Part shown: positions 22,020 to 35,000 of the stretch, piece by piece
Layout: each line of letters begins with the position of its first letter
Numbering within the stretch: position 1 is the stretch's first letter
Source: Endomychus coccineus
Taxonomy: Eukaryota; Arthropoda; Insecta; Coleoptera; Endomychidae
Direction of reading: 5' to 3'
DNA length: 64,000 bases
Assembly: GCA_958510875.1 (NCBI GenBank)
Contig: OY294070.1
Span: 19,521,631-19,585,630, forward strand
The notes under the pieces: model-generated
Databases searched by the model: none
Seen by the model: only the letters and a program-made list of their open reading frames with translations
What the model was told of the DNA's origin: nothing
Program-made: the position numbers and the translations under genes

Positions 22020-23040
22020 CAATCAAATGATTGAAACATTATCTACACCTAACTTTGAACGATCTACGAGGGCAAGGGGAAAAGTGTCTGAACAATTAAA
22101 CAAGAATTGATTAATTTGGTCAAAACTTATTTTTTTCTCAACGTAATCTTCTTGTACGATACACTTCGTCCAATGTTTTTCTAATTTTTTTGATTCCTTC
22201 CAAATAATACGATTTCGGCAATCCTTCAAAATAGGCATTTGTTTGACCTCATATTTACAGCCAAATCTATTACCGCTGAGTCATTTCTTCAAGATTGAAT
22301 AGATAAAAATCGCAGGGGGCCAAATTTGGAAAATGTGGTGGATGACGAACCAATTCGTAGTGCAATTCATGGAATTTTGCCATTGCAACTGCGGACCTGT
22401 GTGTCGGTGCGTTGTCCTGGTGGAAGAGCACTTTTTTATTTGCCGATTGCGGCTGCTCTCTCTTCAAATCGGCGTTGAATCGATCCAACAGCTCTGCGCA
22501 ATAAACGCCAGTGATCGTTTTGCCATTTTCAAGGTAATCTGTATGGACAACACCATCTGCATCCCAAAAAACTGTCGCCATGCCTTTGTTGGTCGATAAA
22601 CCCACTGTTGCTTTTTTCGGCTTCAAATCTTCTGGACAAGTCCATTGTTTCGGCTGTTCTTTGGTCTCTGGTATGTTGTGATGATTTCATGTTTCGTTTA
22701 CGGTTACGGAACGGTACAAAAAGTCCTTCTCATCGCGCTTGAACGCGGCCACACACTCCTACGAAGTTGTCACACGGTTGCGCTTGTTGTCAACAGAGAG
22801 CGAATGCGGCACCCATCTGGCAGATAGCTTTCCCATATTCAAAAATTTATATAAAATATTCCGTTCCCGTTCGGTTGAGATGTCGATATCCTCAGTAATC
22901 TCGCGAACTTCAATTCGTCGATCGTTCAAAATCATACCATGGATTTTATCGACGATTTCTGGCATTGTAACCTAAATTGGACGGCCAGAACGTTCGGCGC
23001 ACTTCGTGGTCGTACTACCACAACGACAAATTGTTATGTC
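22020..23040 (-). pseudogene. Mariner transposase (SETMAR-like), 5'-truncated and broken
   Basis: The minus strand encodes SGRP near 22985, then MPEIVDKIHGMILNDRRIEV, ISTERERNILYKFLNMGKLS and ARWVPHSLSVDNKRNRV. MATVFWDADGVVHTDYLENG carries the first D of the second half, and KVLFHQDNAPTHRS the next. Then come LAPCDFYLF and the tail LEKHWTKCIVQEDYVEK. WxPxxLxxxQKxxRV and HQDNAPxH...LAPCDFxLFxxL are mariner signatures. The helix-turn-helix start is missing and several frameshifts are present. A second copy of the same family is at 57.8-58.8 kb. Confidence 0.88.
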
Positions 23041-23780
23041 CCCCGAATATTTAAGGCTTGCATAGCTACTTGTCACATATCTACTGACTGGAAAAAAGGG
23101 AGAGGCATTTATATACTCAAGGTGTGGGTAGACTAAGTGATACGACGCCCAAGTCATCAATATAGTGTCCTTCCTGCTTACAACACTGGGAAGATTGATG
23201 GACAGATTCAGGAGGGAGGAGGTTTTATCAACAAACCTTCTAAAAGAACGCCAATACGAGTATCAGCCACGCAAATCAACAGATTTGGCACTAGATGATC
23301 TGAACAGGCTACTAACAAAATCCCTTGAGGATAAAGAGATAGCCATGGCGAAACTACAGTCACAGCCAAAGCTTGTAGGGGTGCTCCCAAGGAGGAGTGT
23401 TATCACCCCTTCTGTGAGCTATCCTGGTGGATGAACTATTGTTGAGGCTAGCATCCAAAGGCATTTACTGATTAGGGTATACCGACGACCTTGTGAGTAT
23501 TGCAGGATCAGTAACAGAGTTCACACAAAAGGCTCTAAACCTAAAAACACAGAAAAGATAAGAGCCTCACTGAGTTTGGGTAAATACACGACGATATTCC
23601 AGGCAGAAGTTGCTGCCATACATTACTGCGGCGAAGAGCTATTAAGGCATGAGTTTAAGGGAAAAGCCATCGCCATATACTCTGGCAGCGGCTATAAAAG
23701 CTTTCAGTTCCTTACAGTTCAATTCCAAACTTGTCTGGAACTGCTTAGAAACTCAACAACAGTTGGACACTCAAAACAAT

Positions 23781-24705
23781 AATCATGTTGAAAGTGATTA
23801 TATATTGCATTTATCTGAGGGATGGCTGGAATGAAGGGTGTCGGAACGCTGCGATATGCTGGTCGATCTCATCGATTTTGATATTGCGGCGTCATAATAC
23901 ACTGTCATGGCTGAGAAATTTGATTCTACCATTAATTTTCACTATAGACGCTAGTAGAGAAACTTAATGGTAGAATCAAATTTCTCAGCCATGACAGTGT
24001 ATTATAACGCCGTAATATCAAAATCGATGAGATCGACCAAACTCACAATTTTTCCATACTTACCACTTAAGAAATTTTGAGAAAATGCGAACATTTCAAG
24101 AGGTTCATGCAACTGATGGAACTTGTTCCTTGGGATCTCAGAAGGTTGTGGATACCAATTCTGGTGCAACAATCATGTTGAAAGTGTTTTTATATTGGCA
24201 CTCATCCAAGGGATGACCGAAATTCAGATTTTCAGAACACTGCACCATGTTGCTTAGCGTCTGAGGTGAAAACCGATGATAGAATCGAATTTCTTACCCT
24301 TGAGAGTGTATCATAACGCCGTTATATCAATATCGATGAGATCGCACAAACCCACTATTTTTTCATACTTACTCCTTAAGAAATTTTGGGAAAGTGCGAT
24401 CATTTTAAGAAGTTCATGTAACTGATGGAACCTATTCTTTGGGATCCCAGAAGGTTGTGGATACCAATTTCTGTTGCGATAATCATGTTGAAAGTGTTTT
24501 TATATTGGCATTTATCCAGGGGATGGCCGAAATTCGGGGTTTTGGAACGGTGCGACATGTTGCCTTAGCGTCTGAGAATGAAACTAATGATAGAATCGAA
24601 TTTCTCACCCTTGAGAGTGCATTATGAACCCGTAATATCAAAATTGATGAGATCGACCAAATTCACTATTTTTCCATACTTAATACCCCTTAAGAAGTTT
24701 GGAAG
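23781..24705. repeat. Tandem array of an approximately 310-bp unit, three copies
   Basis: Each copy starts AATCATGTTGAAAGTG (23781, 24171, 24481). Copies 2 and 3 are 310 bases apart. Copy 1 is longer because it contains an inverted duplication, and copy 3 is truncated. Shared words include GGTTGTGGATACCAATT and ATCGATGAGATCG. The array sits exactly inside the RNase H domain of the surrounding retroelement. Confidence 0.9.
23861..24038. repeat. Near-perfect 75-bp inverted repeat (hairpin) in the tandem array
   Basis: The left arm 23861-23935 and right arm 23964-24038 are reverse complements with about two mismatches and a 28-base loop. The right arm corresponds to the normal position in the 310-bp unit, so the left arm is an extra inverted copy. 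Confidence 0.92.
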
Positions 24706-25330
24706 AATGCGAACACCAGGCCACACAGGTCACAAAGGCAACGAAGAGGCTGACTCACTGATCCAAGAAGGAGCACTTGCTGCTCTAATTTGTTCAGAAC
24801 CCTTCTGTGGTATAAGCGCTGCGCAAATCTTATAACAGTACTCGAATGAAAAATCAGTCTGGAGAATGGTGGAACAAGGCACTGGGGATGAGACAGGCCA
24901 AAGAGTTCGTTGGAGAATCATCGCAAAAATGCACGGGGTACCTACTAAGTCAAAACAGAAGATCAACTAAAATCATGGTTGGACTCCCGACAGGGCACTG
25001 TGAACTCGAGAAACACATGAACAATATCGGACTGGCAGACCTTAGTACACATACTGTGCCACTGCAAAGGCCTAACAAGGCCAAGGTTCTCAACGATAGG
25101 AGAAGAGAAATCACAACCCTCCCATTATATGGAGGACCTAAGATCTGGCCAATGGAGTATAGTATTAAAGACGAGTCTCGGCAGGGAACTTTAACATACC
25201 AAGAGGGCATACACAATAGATCTGCAAAGGTCGTGGTGGTGAGGCTTCTAGTCCACAAGCCATTGGCACATTCTATCTATCTACCTTAATCTAGCATACC
25301 ACCTAACGGTAGAGAGGCATAGGATTAATC

Positions 25331-25759
25331 AAGAAATAATAAGAAGATATTGCCTTATAAGTGGAAGTATGATTAATGATAATTTTAAAGTCGTTAAAAT
25401 AATTACAAAAAAAAAGGAAAGAATAACATGAATCCAATCTGCACCAACAACAAAGTAATCAATTAACAATTGGAAGCGGGTTTATTTTAAATGATTTTGT
25501 TGTTGTGCTGGAAAAAATTATCTATCAAACTATTGTTTAACTACATCGGGAAATCCATTCTTCTCCTGATAAAGAGAGGAACAATAACGCTATTGAATTT
25601 AAGAAGTCATTAGAAATACGTCAGTTATATTTCACTAGGCGACCCTGACTGTTAAGCTAGTGGCTTATTAGATGTACTAAAACAAATTGGTGACAGCAAA
25701 AGACAGTCGATTCACAACCTTTCAGTGCCTAGCTTGGTAACATTGTATAATTTATAAAA
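25331..25759. other. Upstream region / 5' UTR of the fatty acyl-CoA reductase gene
   Basis: AT-rich sequence with no other gene. TATAATTTATAAAA lies immediately before the start codon, too close to be a TATA box for a normal 5' UTR. An untranslated upstream exon cannot be excluded. Confidence 0.4.
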
Positions 25760-26086
25760 ATGCCCGCGCAAGAAATGTCGAAATATTATTACAGTCATTT
25801 GAAAAGTAATAATAGTGATGATAGTGCACATTCTGGAGATAAAAAAAACATAGATCCGTTGTATCATATTGATGAGACCGTATTCACATCGACCAAAGGT
25901 AGCAAAATCGTCGATTTCTATAAAGGAAAAAGTGTGTTCATCACCGGAGGAACAGGATTTTTGGGTAAATTACTGATAGAAAAATTATTGAGAAGCTGTC
26001 AGGATATCGATACTATTTACATACTTGTGCGACCGAAGAAGGGTAAAAATGCTGACGCCAGGATGGATGAAATTTTTAGCGATATT
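25760..26086 (+). CDS. FAR exon 1
   Basis: It encodes residues 1-109: a polar N-terminus, then [20 protein letters not shown] and [17 protein letters not shown]. It ends before GTGAGT in phase 0. Confidence 0.93.
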
Positions 26087-29000
26087 GTGAGTAATTTTAT
26101 GAATTTATTTTTTGGGTTGAATTCCAGATTTCGATTGAAAGAACTATAATATAAATCAAATGTTATCGTCATTAGTAGAAAATATAAATGTGAAAAATAA
26201 AATTAAAGTAATTTAATTAATATTTAATTATCGATCAAAATATGAAAAACAAAATCTCAAACATTGTTATATGTTACTACCAGCGCATTGTATTGAAGAC
26301 ATTTTTATTAATATTACGAATGATTATTACGTTTTTGACACATAGTTTTGAATACATTACACCGGCTCGACAATATAAATTTGCACTTTATAAAATTAAT
26401 AGATTAAAATATCATAGCTTCATAAAAAAGTTTAACTACTATTAATTCTAAGTTTAAAGTTTTTTCGCTCAGTTACACAAAATATATGACAGATTCGAGA
26501 CTAAATAACAAGTTTATGTTCTTACATTGAAGAACACATGTCTAATCTTAAAAATGTGTATTCTTATCATCAACAATTGTTTGGTGTAGATATGTCAGCG
26601 ACAGAATAGCATGAGTCGATAGGATCAACTGTCGATACATACTGAATTCAAATTGACATTACAAATCGGGAAACAATAATTACTTCTTCAGACTACAGAT
26701 TCTATCCTCATTTGGATCTTATTTCTTATTCATTCAATGAGGTTTAAAAAACTTGTAAGCATGCTAGGATTTGATACCCTTTGATTGTAATGATAAAATC
26801 AAAATCCGTATTTAGTAAGCTCTTGAAAATTCTAGGTTTTGGCGGTATTTTAGTCGTTTCAGATGAATCTGTCCTATAATTGATAATTCGCGATTAATTG
26901 AACTACATTTATTACTTTGTTTATCATCGTAGAAAAGGATTTTATAATACATTAAATGCTTTTTTTCATGATAAAATAAAATGATAAGAAAATTCACTTG
27001 AATGTTTAAGACATTTTTAATAATACAGCAAATAATTATTACGTTTTTGAGATAAAGCTTTGAAAACATTATATCGGCTCGAAAATATGAATTTGAACTT
27101 TATAAAATTAATAGACCATTGAAATATTATAACTTTGCGAAAAAGTTTAACCACCATTAATTCCAAAATTTTTTGTTTAATTTCACAAAATACATGTCAG
27201 ATTCGAGGCTGAACAACGGGTTTATGTTCTTAGAGATTTATCATCATCAAATATCAATACGTTTTTTGGTATAGACTCCAGATTCTATCTTCATTTGGTT
27301 CTCATTTCTTATGTACAATGAGGTTTGAAAAACTTGTAAACGTGCTAGGATTAGATACCTTCTAATTGTAATAATATAATCAAAATTAGTATTCGTTAAG
27401 TTCTTGAAAATTAAAGATTTTGGGGGTATTTTACTCTTTTCAGATGAATATGTCCTATAATTTATAGCCCGTCAACTATATTATTACTTTGTTCACCTTC
27501 GCAGAAAAGTATTTTATAAGACATTGAATGCTAATTTTTTCTAAGCATCAAAGTCAGATCAAGGAGCTTCAATGAAGGAAAGATGCATTAGAATATGTCT
27601 TATATGTGAATTAATTTATTAAAAATTCTCATGGATTTGAAAGTGATTTATTACATATTTTTTTAAATGACTTAGCACCAAAATATGTCACTTCCAATTG
27701 AATTGAAATAAGTCTTGGTGTAGATTTACGGAAAAGTAAATCTAGATAATAAATTATAGTTCATAGAAATATTTGATACACATTAACGAATTGAATTTTA
27801 AAAGTATAATTTGAATAAAAAAAATTATTAATTTTAATTTAAATGAAATATGTATTATACAGGATGTCCTCGAACTGCGTGGCTAAAATAAAACAGAAGA
27901 TTCTTTGATTCGAAAAAAATTTGATGAGTTTTTTTACTTTTGCCTCAAGTGTCTTGTTTAGCCGGTAGAGGGCTTCAAAGTTGCAAAAATAATTTTGTTT
28001 TTTTGGTATAACTTGAGAACGTGATGGAGGACTTTTACAATATTTGGCAGGTGAGTTACTGTCAATAATAGCCGTTTTTGAGAGCGGAGCATAGAGCCTT
28101 AGAGACCATAGAAATGGCTCAAACTTGCGGATGTAACGGGAAAAGTGTCCAGAACTTTTTTGTGGTAGATGTAATTCACTCTATATTTTCTATGTAGATA
28201 GCTTATCTAATTTGAAAACTTTTTTTACTTCTAGAAAATTTTGATAAAATCAACGGATAGCTTGAAAAAAATAATTTTCGAGTCTCTGCCATTTTGGCTT
28301 ACTAATTTTACTTGATTAAAATACCTTAGTTGCCTTTGCTTTTCTAATGTCATTTTGGCATTTGGAGAATTTATTCTCAAAACTGTCAGTTTTTACTTTG
28401 CTTTCCGTAAAAATTTTATAAAATTATGGCTCAAAATTTCACTAACACTGAAATGGCTGTATATTAATGATATTCAATTTAATTTATATTAATTAAATTA
28501 TTATATTACATTCTTATCTGATTTTTGAAGATTTATATAAAAAAAGAAAACAACAAAATTTTGAATTTATTAGTTATTTTAAATATGTCTTATTGTCACA
28601 GTAAATTATTTGTTATTATTCAAAATTATCAATTATGAATATATAATATATTTATATATTATAATATGTGTTAGATTTGAAAGTAATGAATTAATCTGTG
28701 ACGTCTCATTGATAGTTTTTCTCCCAGTACTCTTGATAAAGTACCAGACTGTTCCAGGCGTCTGCATAAAAGTTCTTTCAGGATACAATTTTCATAATTT
28801 TTCGATGCACCTACAGAATTTCGTTTATTTCGAATGTACACATTGTACATGTCTTTTATTAGTAGGATAACCCGCCATAACAATGAGACTAAAGTTTTAA
28901 ATCACTGACGATAATTAAATTTGACGTTTCGGGAACTTCTTTCCGGCTTAGCCGCCTACGATTCTATTAAATAAATAATTTATTAACATTTGGCGCCTTT

Positions 29001-32000
29001 CAGTTATGCTACATGGTCGAAATCGTGATTTTTCACCCTATCTAATGGAATAAAGATCCAAAATATGGTACCTATGAGAAAACCAAAAGTTGGTAGTAAA
29101 TTCCTGAAACTTCCTGGTAACAGCTCATAACGACTTACGAAAACATACCAAGTTTTATCACGTTCCCATATTAATTGTAGAAGATATTAGATAAGAAAGA
29201 AAACGATCAGTTACAGTTTTTTCAGGATATTTCAGGAACCACTCAAACTACCTTTGATTTCTTTGAAAGATCTGACAAAGCTTCGATATGTGCAACTTTT
29301 CTCTGATTTAACCCACTCTGTATCTCTCCAAATTTAGAAGTGATCTACTAATGTTGTAAACACTAAGTAGAGTAGTAGAATGAGAATAGTAGAATGAGAG
29401 AAGTAAAATACGTCAGAACACAATTTTCACCGAATCACCCTAAGTGAACACCGATTTTGATAATAAGAAAGCATTACTATGTCCTGTCTCTATTTGACAT
29501 CTGTCAAATATGAATTAACAAATAAAATCCAGAGGAATGGCGGGAAATTTAAATTTAAGTGCTCTCATTTGGACATCCCGTATTTATGTTCCGTATTTTT
29601 AGTACATGGAGTGATGATAAGATCATCAATTACTACATCAAATTTCTTCAAGGCAGAATGAAGATGGCCTGAATTCATATTAATAGTTGAAGAAGTGGAA
29701 TTCGATAGTTATCAAAAAATTTATGTAATTCATTTAAACGGTGTAGAAATGTTTCGAAACTATTGGCTTTCTAAGAAAATTAGTAATATTAATGTCTATA
29801 GAGACAGATAACGTTCCACGTGGCTCAATTTGCATGACTTACGAAATAATCAATCCATATGAATGAACTAAATATCAGTGTAATCAACAGTTGTGTGTTC
29901 GGTGACAAATATAATTTACGACAATATCCAAACATAAAGAAAGTTCTTTACATAAAAATGCATGAATGTTGTCTAAAATACATTGCACTGTTAACTTAAT
30001 TGGTGGTTCTTCATTTTACATTAAGTAACTATTATTTCGTAAAAATTGTTTACTAGAAACTAGACCCCCAGATAACGTTATTATTATTATTATCGGTTGA
30101 ACTTTTCCATGATAATTATATTATTGATTCAGGATGTTATGATTATTTGTTACGTTAGAAACCCATTACACCAACTGTTCATACTTTTCCATGATAATCA
30201 TATTTTTGATTCATTGTTACGTTAAAACCCATTGTATCTAATCTTTTTAAACCGAATTGCGTACCGTACAAAAGATCTTGAAGATTCGCAGTACTTGAAT
30301 AGTACTGGTAATTATAATGATATTCAACTCATACATAAAAACTTTCCAATAAAAAAAGTAATGATTAATTTAAAGTCAAAGTGAATCGTTGTCCACGATA
30401 ACTAAAAATGACATCATACTTGGTTACTTTTACAACCAATTAGGTCTGAATTTTTTTACATCAGTATATTGAACTGAAAAATAAAATAATGTATGAACTG
30501 CCAACATACACTTCCAAGAAACGTGATATACAAGAATGGTTAAGTAGGAATAAAATACCTACATTATCATAACACCTTTAAGTCACTAATTGTTATTCTT
30601 GGTAAAAATTAATAAGCCACAACCATTATATGTAGCAGGTAATTATGTTACCTGAATAATATGACCAGCGAAGGGCTTCATCTACCTCCTTACCATTACA
30701 TTTTTAACCCCATTCAACACATTTTTGGTATAACTATCTACTACAGGGATGCAGTTGGAGCAGATGCTAGTCCGGCCGGAAAATTAGTGGCTATGTGGAA
30801 AGAGGGTGAGGAAACAAACACCAGAAATATGGGCAAGACCTATTCGACGTACTGATTAAGCAAATATCGAACGAGAAAGGCCGCTACGTCCTTCTGGGCA
30901 TGCAGCACGTGAGGATTACAGCCAAAGATCTGTTATTAGATCTATACTGCTGGGATCAGGCTTATGGTCACCTATGCTGCGGGTCGTGTGGTGAACGGGG
31001 ACAAGGACTGGTACGTCCCAGCGCCTCTTGGACCGACTGCAGCGGCTTGCATGCGCAGGTATACTGAGTGGAATGAGGCTGGCTCCAACAAGGGCTCTTG
31101 ATGCGCTCGCCGTATTACCAACTCTACACTTATATATAAAAGCTGAGGCCATGAGAATGACGCACTGGATTGAAATGCACTATTCTCGTGGACACTCAGT
31201 GAGTTTGAGTAAGGTAACATCTAAATGCCCCATACTAGAAATGAAGCAAAACACCATAATTCCAGCTATACGTCTCACTTCTCCCAAAATCCTCATCCCT
31301 GATAGAGAAGATTGAAGCAACGAAACTCTCGCCCTACTGCCACCAGGGGGGCTTATATGTTTCACAGACAGGTCCAAGGTAGGTTAGGTTTCTGGGGCGG
31401 GAGTATACCTGAAAAGACCAAAGATCGGTGACTCTAGGCACTTACTGCACGGTTTTTCAGATGGAGGTCTACGTAATATTAATTTGCGCCATGGAAAACA
31501 TGCGAAAGAACTATGTGAATAGGTGTCTATCATCTGCACGGACACTCGATCGGCCCTGGAAACTTTCAACTCCCCTAGAGTCACATCAAGGCTTGTCAGA
31601 GAACGCAGGGATATACTGGGATATCCCTTACCCGTAGGAACAGAAAATTGATTGAGGATGGTTACAAACAGATACAGTCGTGGGAAGATGTAAAATCATA
31701 CTCTATTTCATTACATTGAAGCTTATTCGAATTGGCAACACAATATGTTTTACGAGGATCGATACTAGGACCTTTATTATCATACTGGATGACCGGAAGA
31801 TCAGGAGGTGATTATATAAGAAAAAACTTTATATCAACATATGTCCGGAAATGCTGCAACGGAGAGCAACGGCGCTCTAAAGATGGGGACAAAAGATGGG
31901 TTTATATGTGCACTTACATCTCAGAAACCTTATTTGCCAAGTTGCCAAGCAATCAACATCGAGCTCAGCCAATACCAAAAGAGCTCCAAAATTGTGAATA

Positions 32001-35000
32001 ACCGGCAATACGGCTTTCGTCAGCAGAGATCAACAGGAGATGTGCTTGCCTCCGTAATGAGGAATATCTAGCCATAGCATTGGATATCTCCAAAGCATTT
32101 GACCGAGTCTGTCACTAAAGCTTTCTTTGGAAACTTTCGTCATATGGTTTGCCGCCTCAATTTTGTCGCTTACTATCGAGTTTTCTATCACTCCATGTGG
32201 TGGTTGTCGGAGTATTCTACGATACAATGGCTATCAATGCTGCGGTTCCACAGAGATGTTTCTTGGTACAAACTTTGTTTCTGCTCCATATCAACGATCT
32301 GCTGGAAGTGATCACCTGTTCCGTCCACAGCTTTGCAGATGATGGTACACTCCATACCGCTTTCTCATCTAGAGCCCTCATACCATCCAATGAAGCCAGA
32401 GAAGCTAGACCGAGACAGGTTGACGCGATCAATAGATATCTGGCAATGATTTTGAAATGGGGATCTGATAATCTAGTAGAGTTTAATGCAAACAAAACTC
32501 AAGCTTGCGTCTTCTCTAGGAAGGCGGATCCCATAATCCCTAATATGATGATGTCAAGTACAACCATTCCTATGAAATCTTCCATATCCATGCTCGGGAT
32601 CACCATCAACAGCACCCTTTCATGGGATGATCATGTGAAGTCTATTGTGAAATCCGCTTCACAAAAGCTTGGTTTTCTATTCCGTGCTAATAGCTAATTT
32701 ACATCCCAGCAGCTCATCATAATCTACAAAGCACAGATTCGACCTGTCCTGATGAAGTACTGTTCACATGTTTGGAGTTCGGCTCCCAAACGTACGCTGA
32801 AGCTCTTGGACTAATTTTTTGACTCTTCTAGAACATCGTATAAAGGTGGGTGATCTCTCCCATAGTCGGTGTTCATCAGAAATATCTTCTGTTGTTCCAT
32901 CGCGAGAGATTCCAGATAGGGTCAAGCTGGTCACTCTGTCATTGTCAAGCTGGAGATTTGCCTAACTTCTTCCTACTAGACTTCATTTTTACTTCGAACA
33001 ACGAAGTTGTGGAACTCTTTGCCCTATGCCTATAGCCTATAAGCCTTCCATAAAAATTCGAATGTCTATCTCCACTCCCAACATTCCACTGCTGGCTCAC
33101 ACGATGTTCTTTGAACATTATAGGTTTCACTCTCGTGTAGACGAAGTATAGAAAAAAAACTCTATTAGCACGTTCATTCTGTAGTGGAAACCAATGTAAC
33201 ACAAAATGTTTTCGTAATGACTCATTACAACCTTTAAATAAATGGGATTCACGTAATTCTTCTTCTAAAATGGACAGCGCTATCTATGTTTATCTATGAA
33301 ATATTAACAATGGTTGACAAAGGTCTTAACGAGTTTCGAAAGTCGTACATATAGTATGTTTTCGACTATTATTATTAATGCGGTTCGAATTCATATTTGT
33401 TCAGGTGAACTGTCAAAATCAACCTCACTTTTATAATACTACAGAGTGTGTAATTCATTTTGTAAAGTATACAGCGTTTATATGTTCGTCTATGATTCAA
33501 CATAGTAATTCGATGACATAATGTGTTATAGTGTTATTTAAATCTTAAAATAAGAATTTCAACAATTCAGCGAGCTACTGATGCGAATCTATTTTATTAC
33601 GTTTATGTGGGGGGGCTGTAGTAATACGATAAGCACATCTCGTCACCTCGAAAGATGTGTAAAGAATAGGATATTATTTGATTTAGTCAACTCTGAGATT
33701 TAAGTAATTTGAATTATATTGTTAAAAATATCACCTTCTAAAACATCAAAATATCAAGGTGTTTGCATTAATATATCATGCATTTAAGTTTGTAAACTTC
33801 AATGTTTACGTAATTCTTCTAGATAGGTAGACTGTTAAATTATTCATGGAAAATTTTTACTACTATTTAAATTCGTCAAGAACTAATATATCAAATGTGG
33901 AACAACGTACCCGAAGGATACTTTAATATAAAAACATTTGTTTCAGCTTCTAATTTAATAACAATTTATGCGTTTTTTAATTTTTACTATTTCCTAGTAC
34001 TGATTTTGAATGTTTTAACACGTCCACTGACGTAGCATTTTTAGGCAAACAATAAAGATTATCTATATTCGTCTTTCTCGCGATAACATTTATAGTGAAT
34101 ATCAGAATAAACATTTTTTATGGTTCTGAAATTAATTTTGAGATATAAAGAAACTTTCATATATTTAATGATATCTCGAGAAAAATTTTTGGTAATGAAG
34201 AAATCATGTAGGGAAGCATGTTGGTACGGTTGAAAAAAAATCATTCATTATTTATTCGAATAACTATCGTCTACCGGTTTTATATTCGAATTGAATTTTT
34301 GGGAAGCTTGGACTATTAGGGATTGTGGGATTCATCTTCCTGTCGAAGATATAACCTTGAGTTTTGCTTACATTGTACTCTACTGAATGATAAGATTCCC
34401 ATTTCGGAATCGACCTATCTCTACCTCGCACCTCTGACTTCATTGGATGGTATGGGGGTTCTAGAGGAGAAAACGTTATGAGAGAGTTCCTTCCAACAGA
34501 TCATTGGGGTGGAGCAGAAACAAAGTAGGTCCAAAACGAGTATTTGAGGAACACCATCGTTCATTGTATCGGTGGCAAACCACATCACGTAAGTTTCTCA
34601 AGAAGGCATTGATGCCAGAGTCGTTCGAATGGTTTGGAGATAAAAAATGTTATAGCTAGAGCTATATTTTTCAATAGATTTCTGTCATAAATATTTTACA
34701 TAGCGTGCTAAGGTGGTTTCATTCATAGACTAATGAAATATTGGTCTTGAAGGGAGAATTGCTTGGATAATTCATCAAATTCTTTTGTTCCAGATATATT
34801 CACAATTAGAAACTGTTCATCCGAAATTCCGTCATAAAATTTTGGCTATAAAAGGTGATGTGTCACTACCTGGACTTGGTATTGATGATATGGAAAGACA
34901 AATGCTCATCAATAAGGTAGGTATATTTAAATGAAACTAAATTTCAGATCCCAAAACATCTAAAACCAAATAAATAGTTTCATTGACTACAAGCGATTAC

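Larger units (their letters stand above)
23100..25330 (+). mobile_element. Non-LTR retrotransposon with RNase H (LOA/R1/I-like), interrupted by a tandem array
   Basis: A reverse transcriptase piece near 23165-23345 reads SFLLTTLGRLMDRFRREEVL and YQPRKSTDLALDDLNRLLTK. It is followed by the start of an RNase H domain near 23576 (TIFQAEVAAIHYCGEELLRH, then KAIAIYSGS). RNase H resumes at about 24710 with TPGHTGHKGNEEADSL, continues with EWWNKALGMRQAKEFVGESS, and ends KIMVGLPTGHCELEKHMNNI. In between sits a repeat array. Stops and shifts make the element dead. Exact clade is uncertain. Confidence 0.75.

Noticed and set aside
28910..28960. GACGTTTCGGGAACTTC word on the plus strand, reminiscent of a Penelope/hammerhead end
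   Set aside because: CTGATGA is missing and the stems do not pair; too weak to call.
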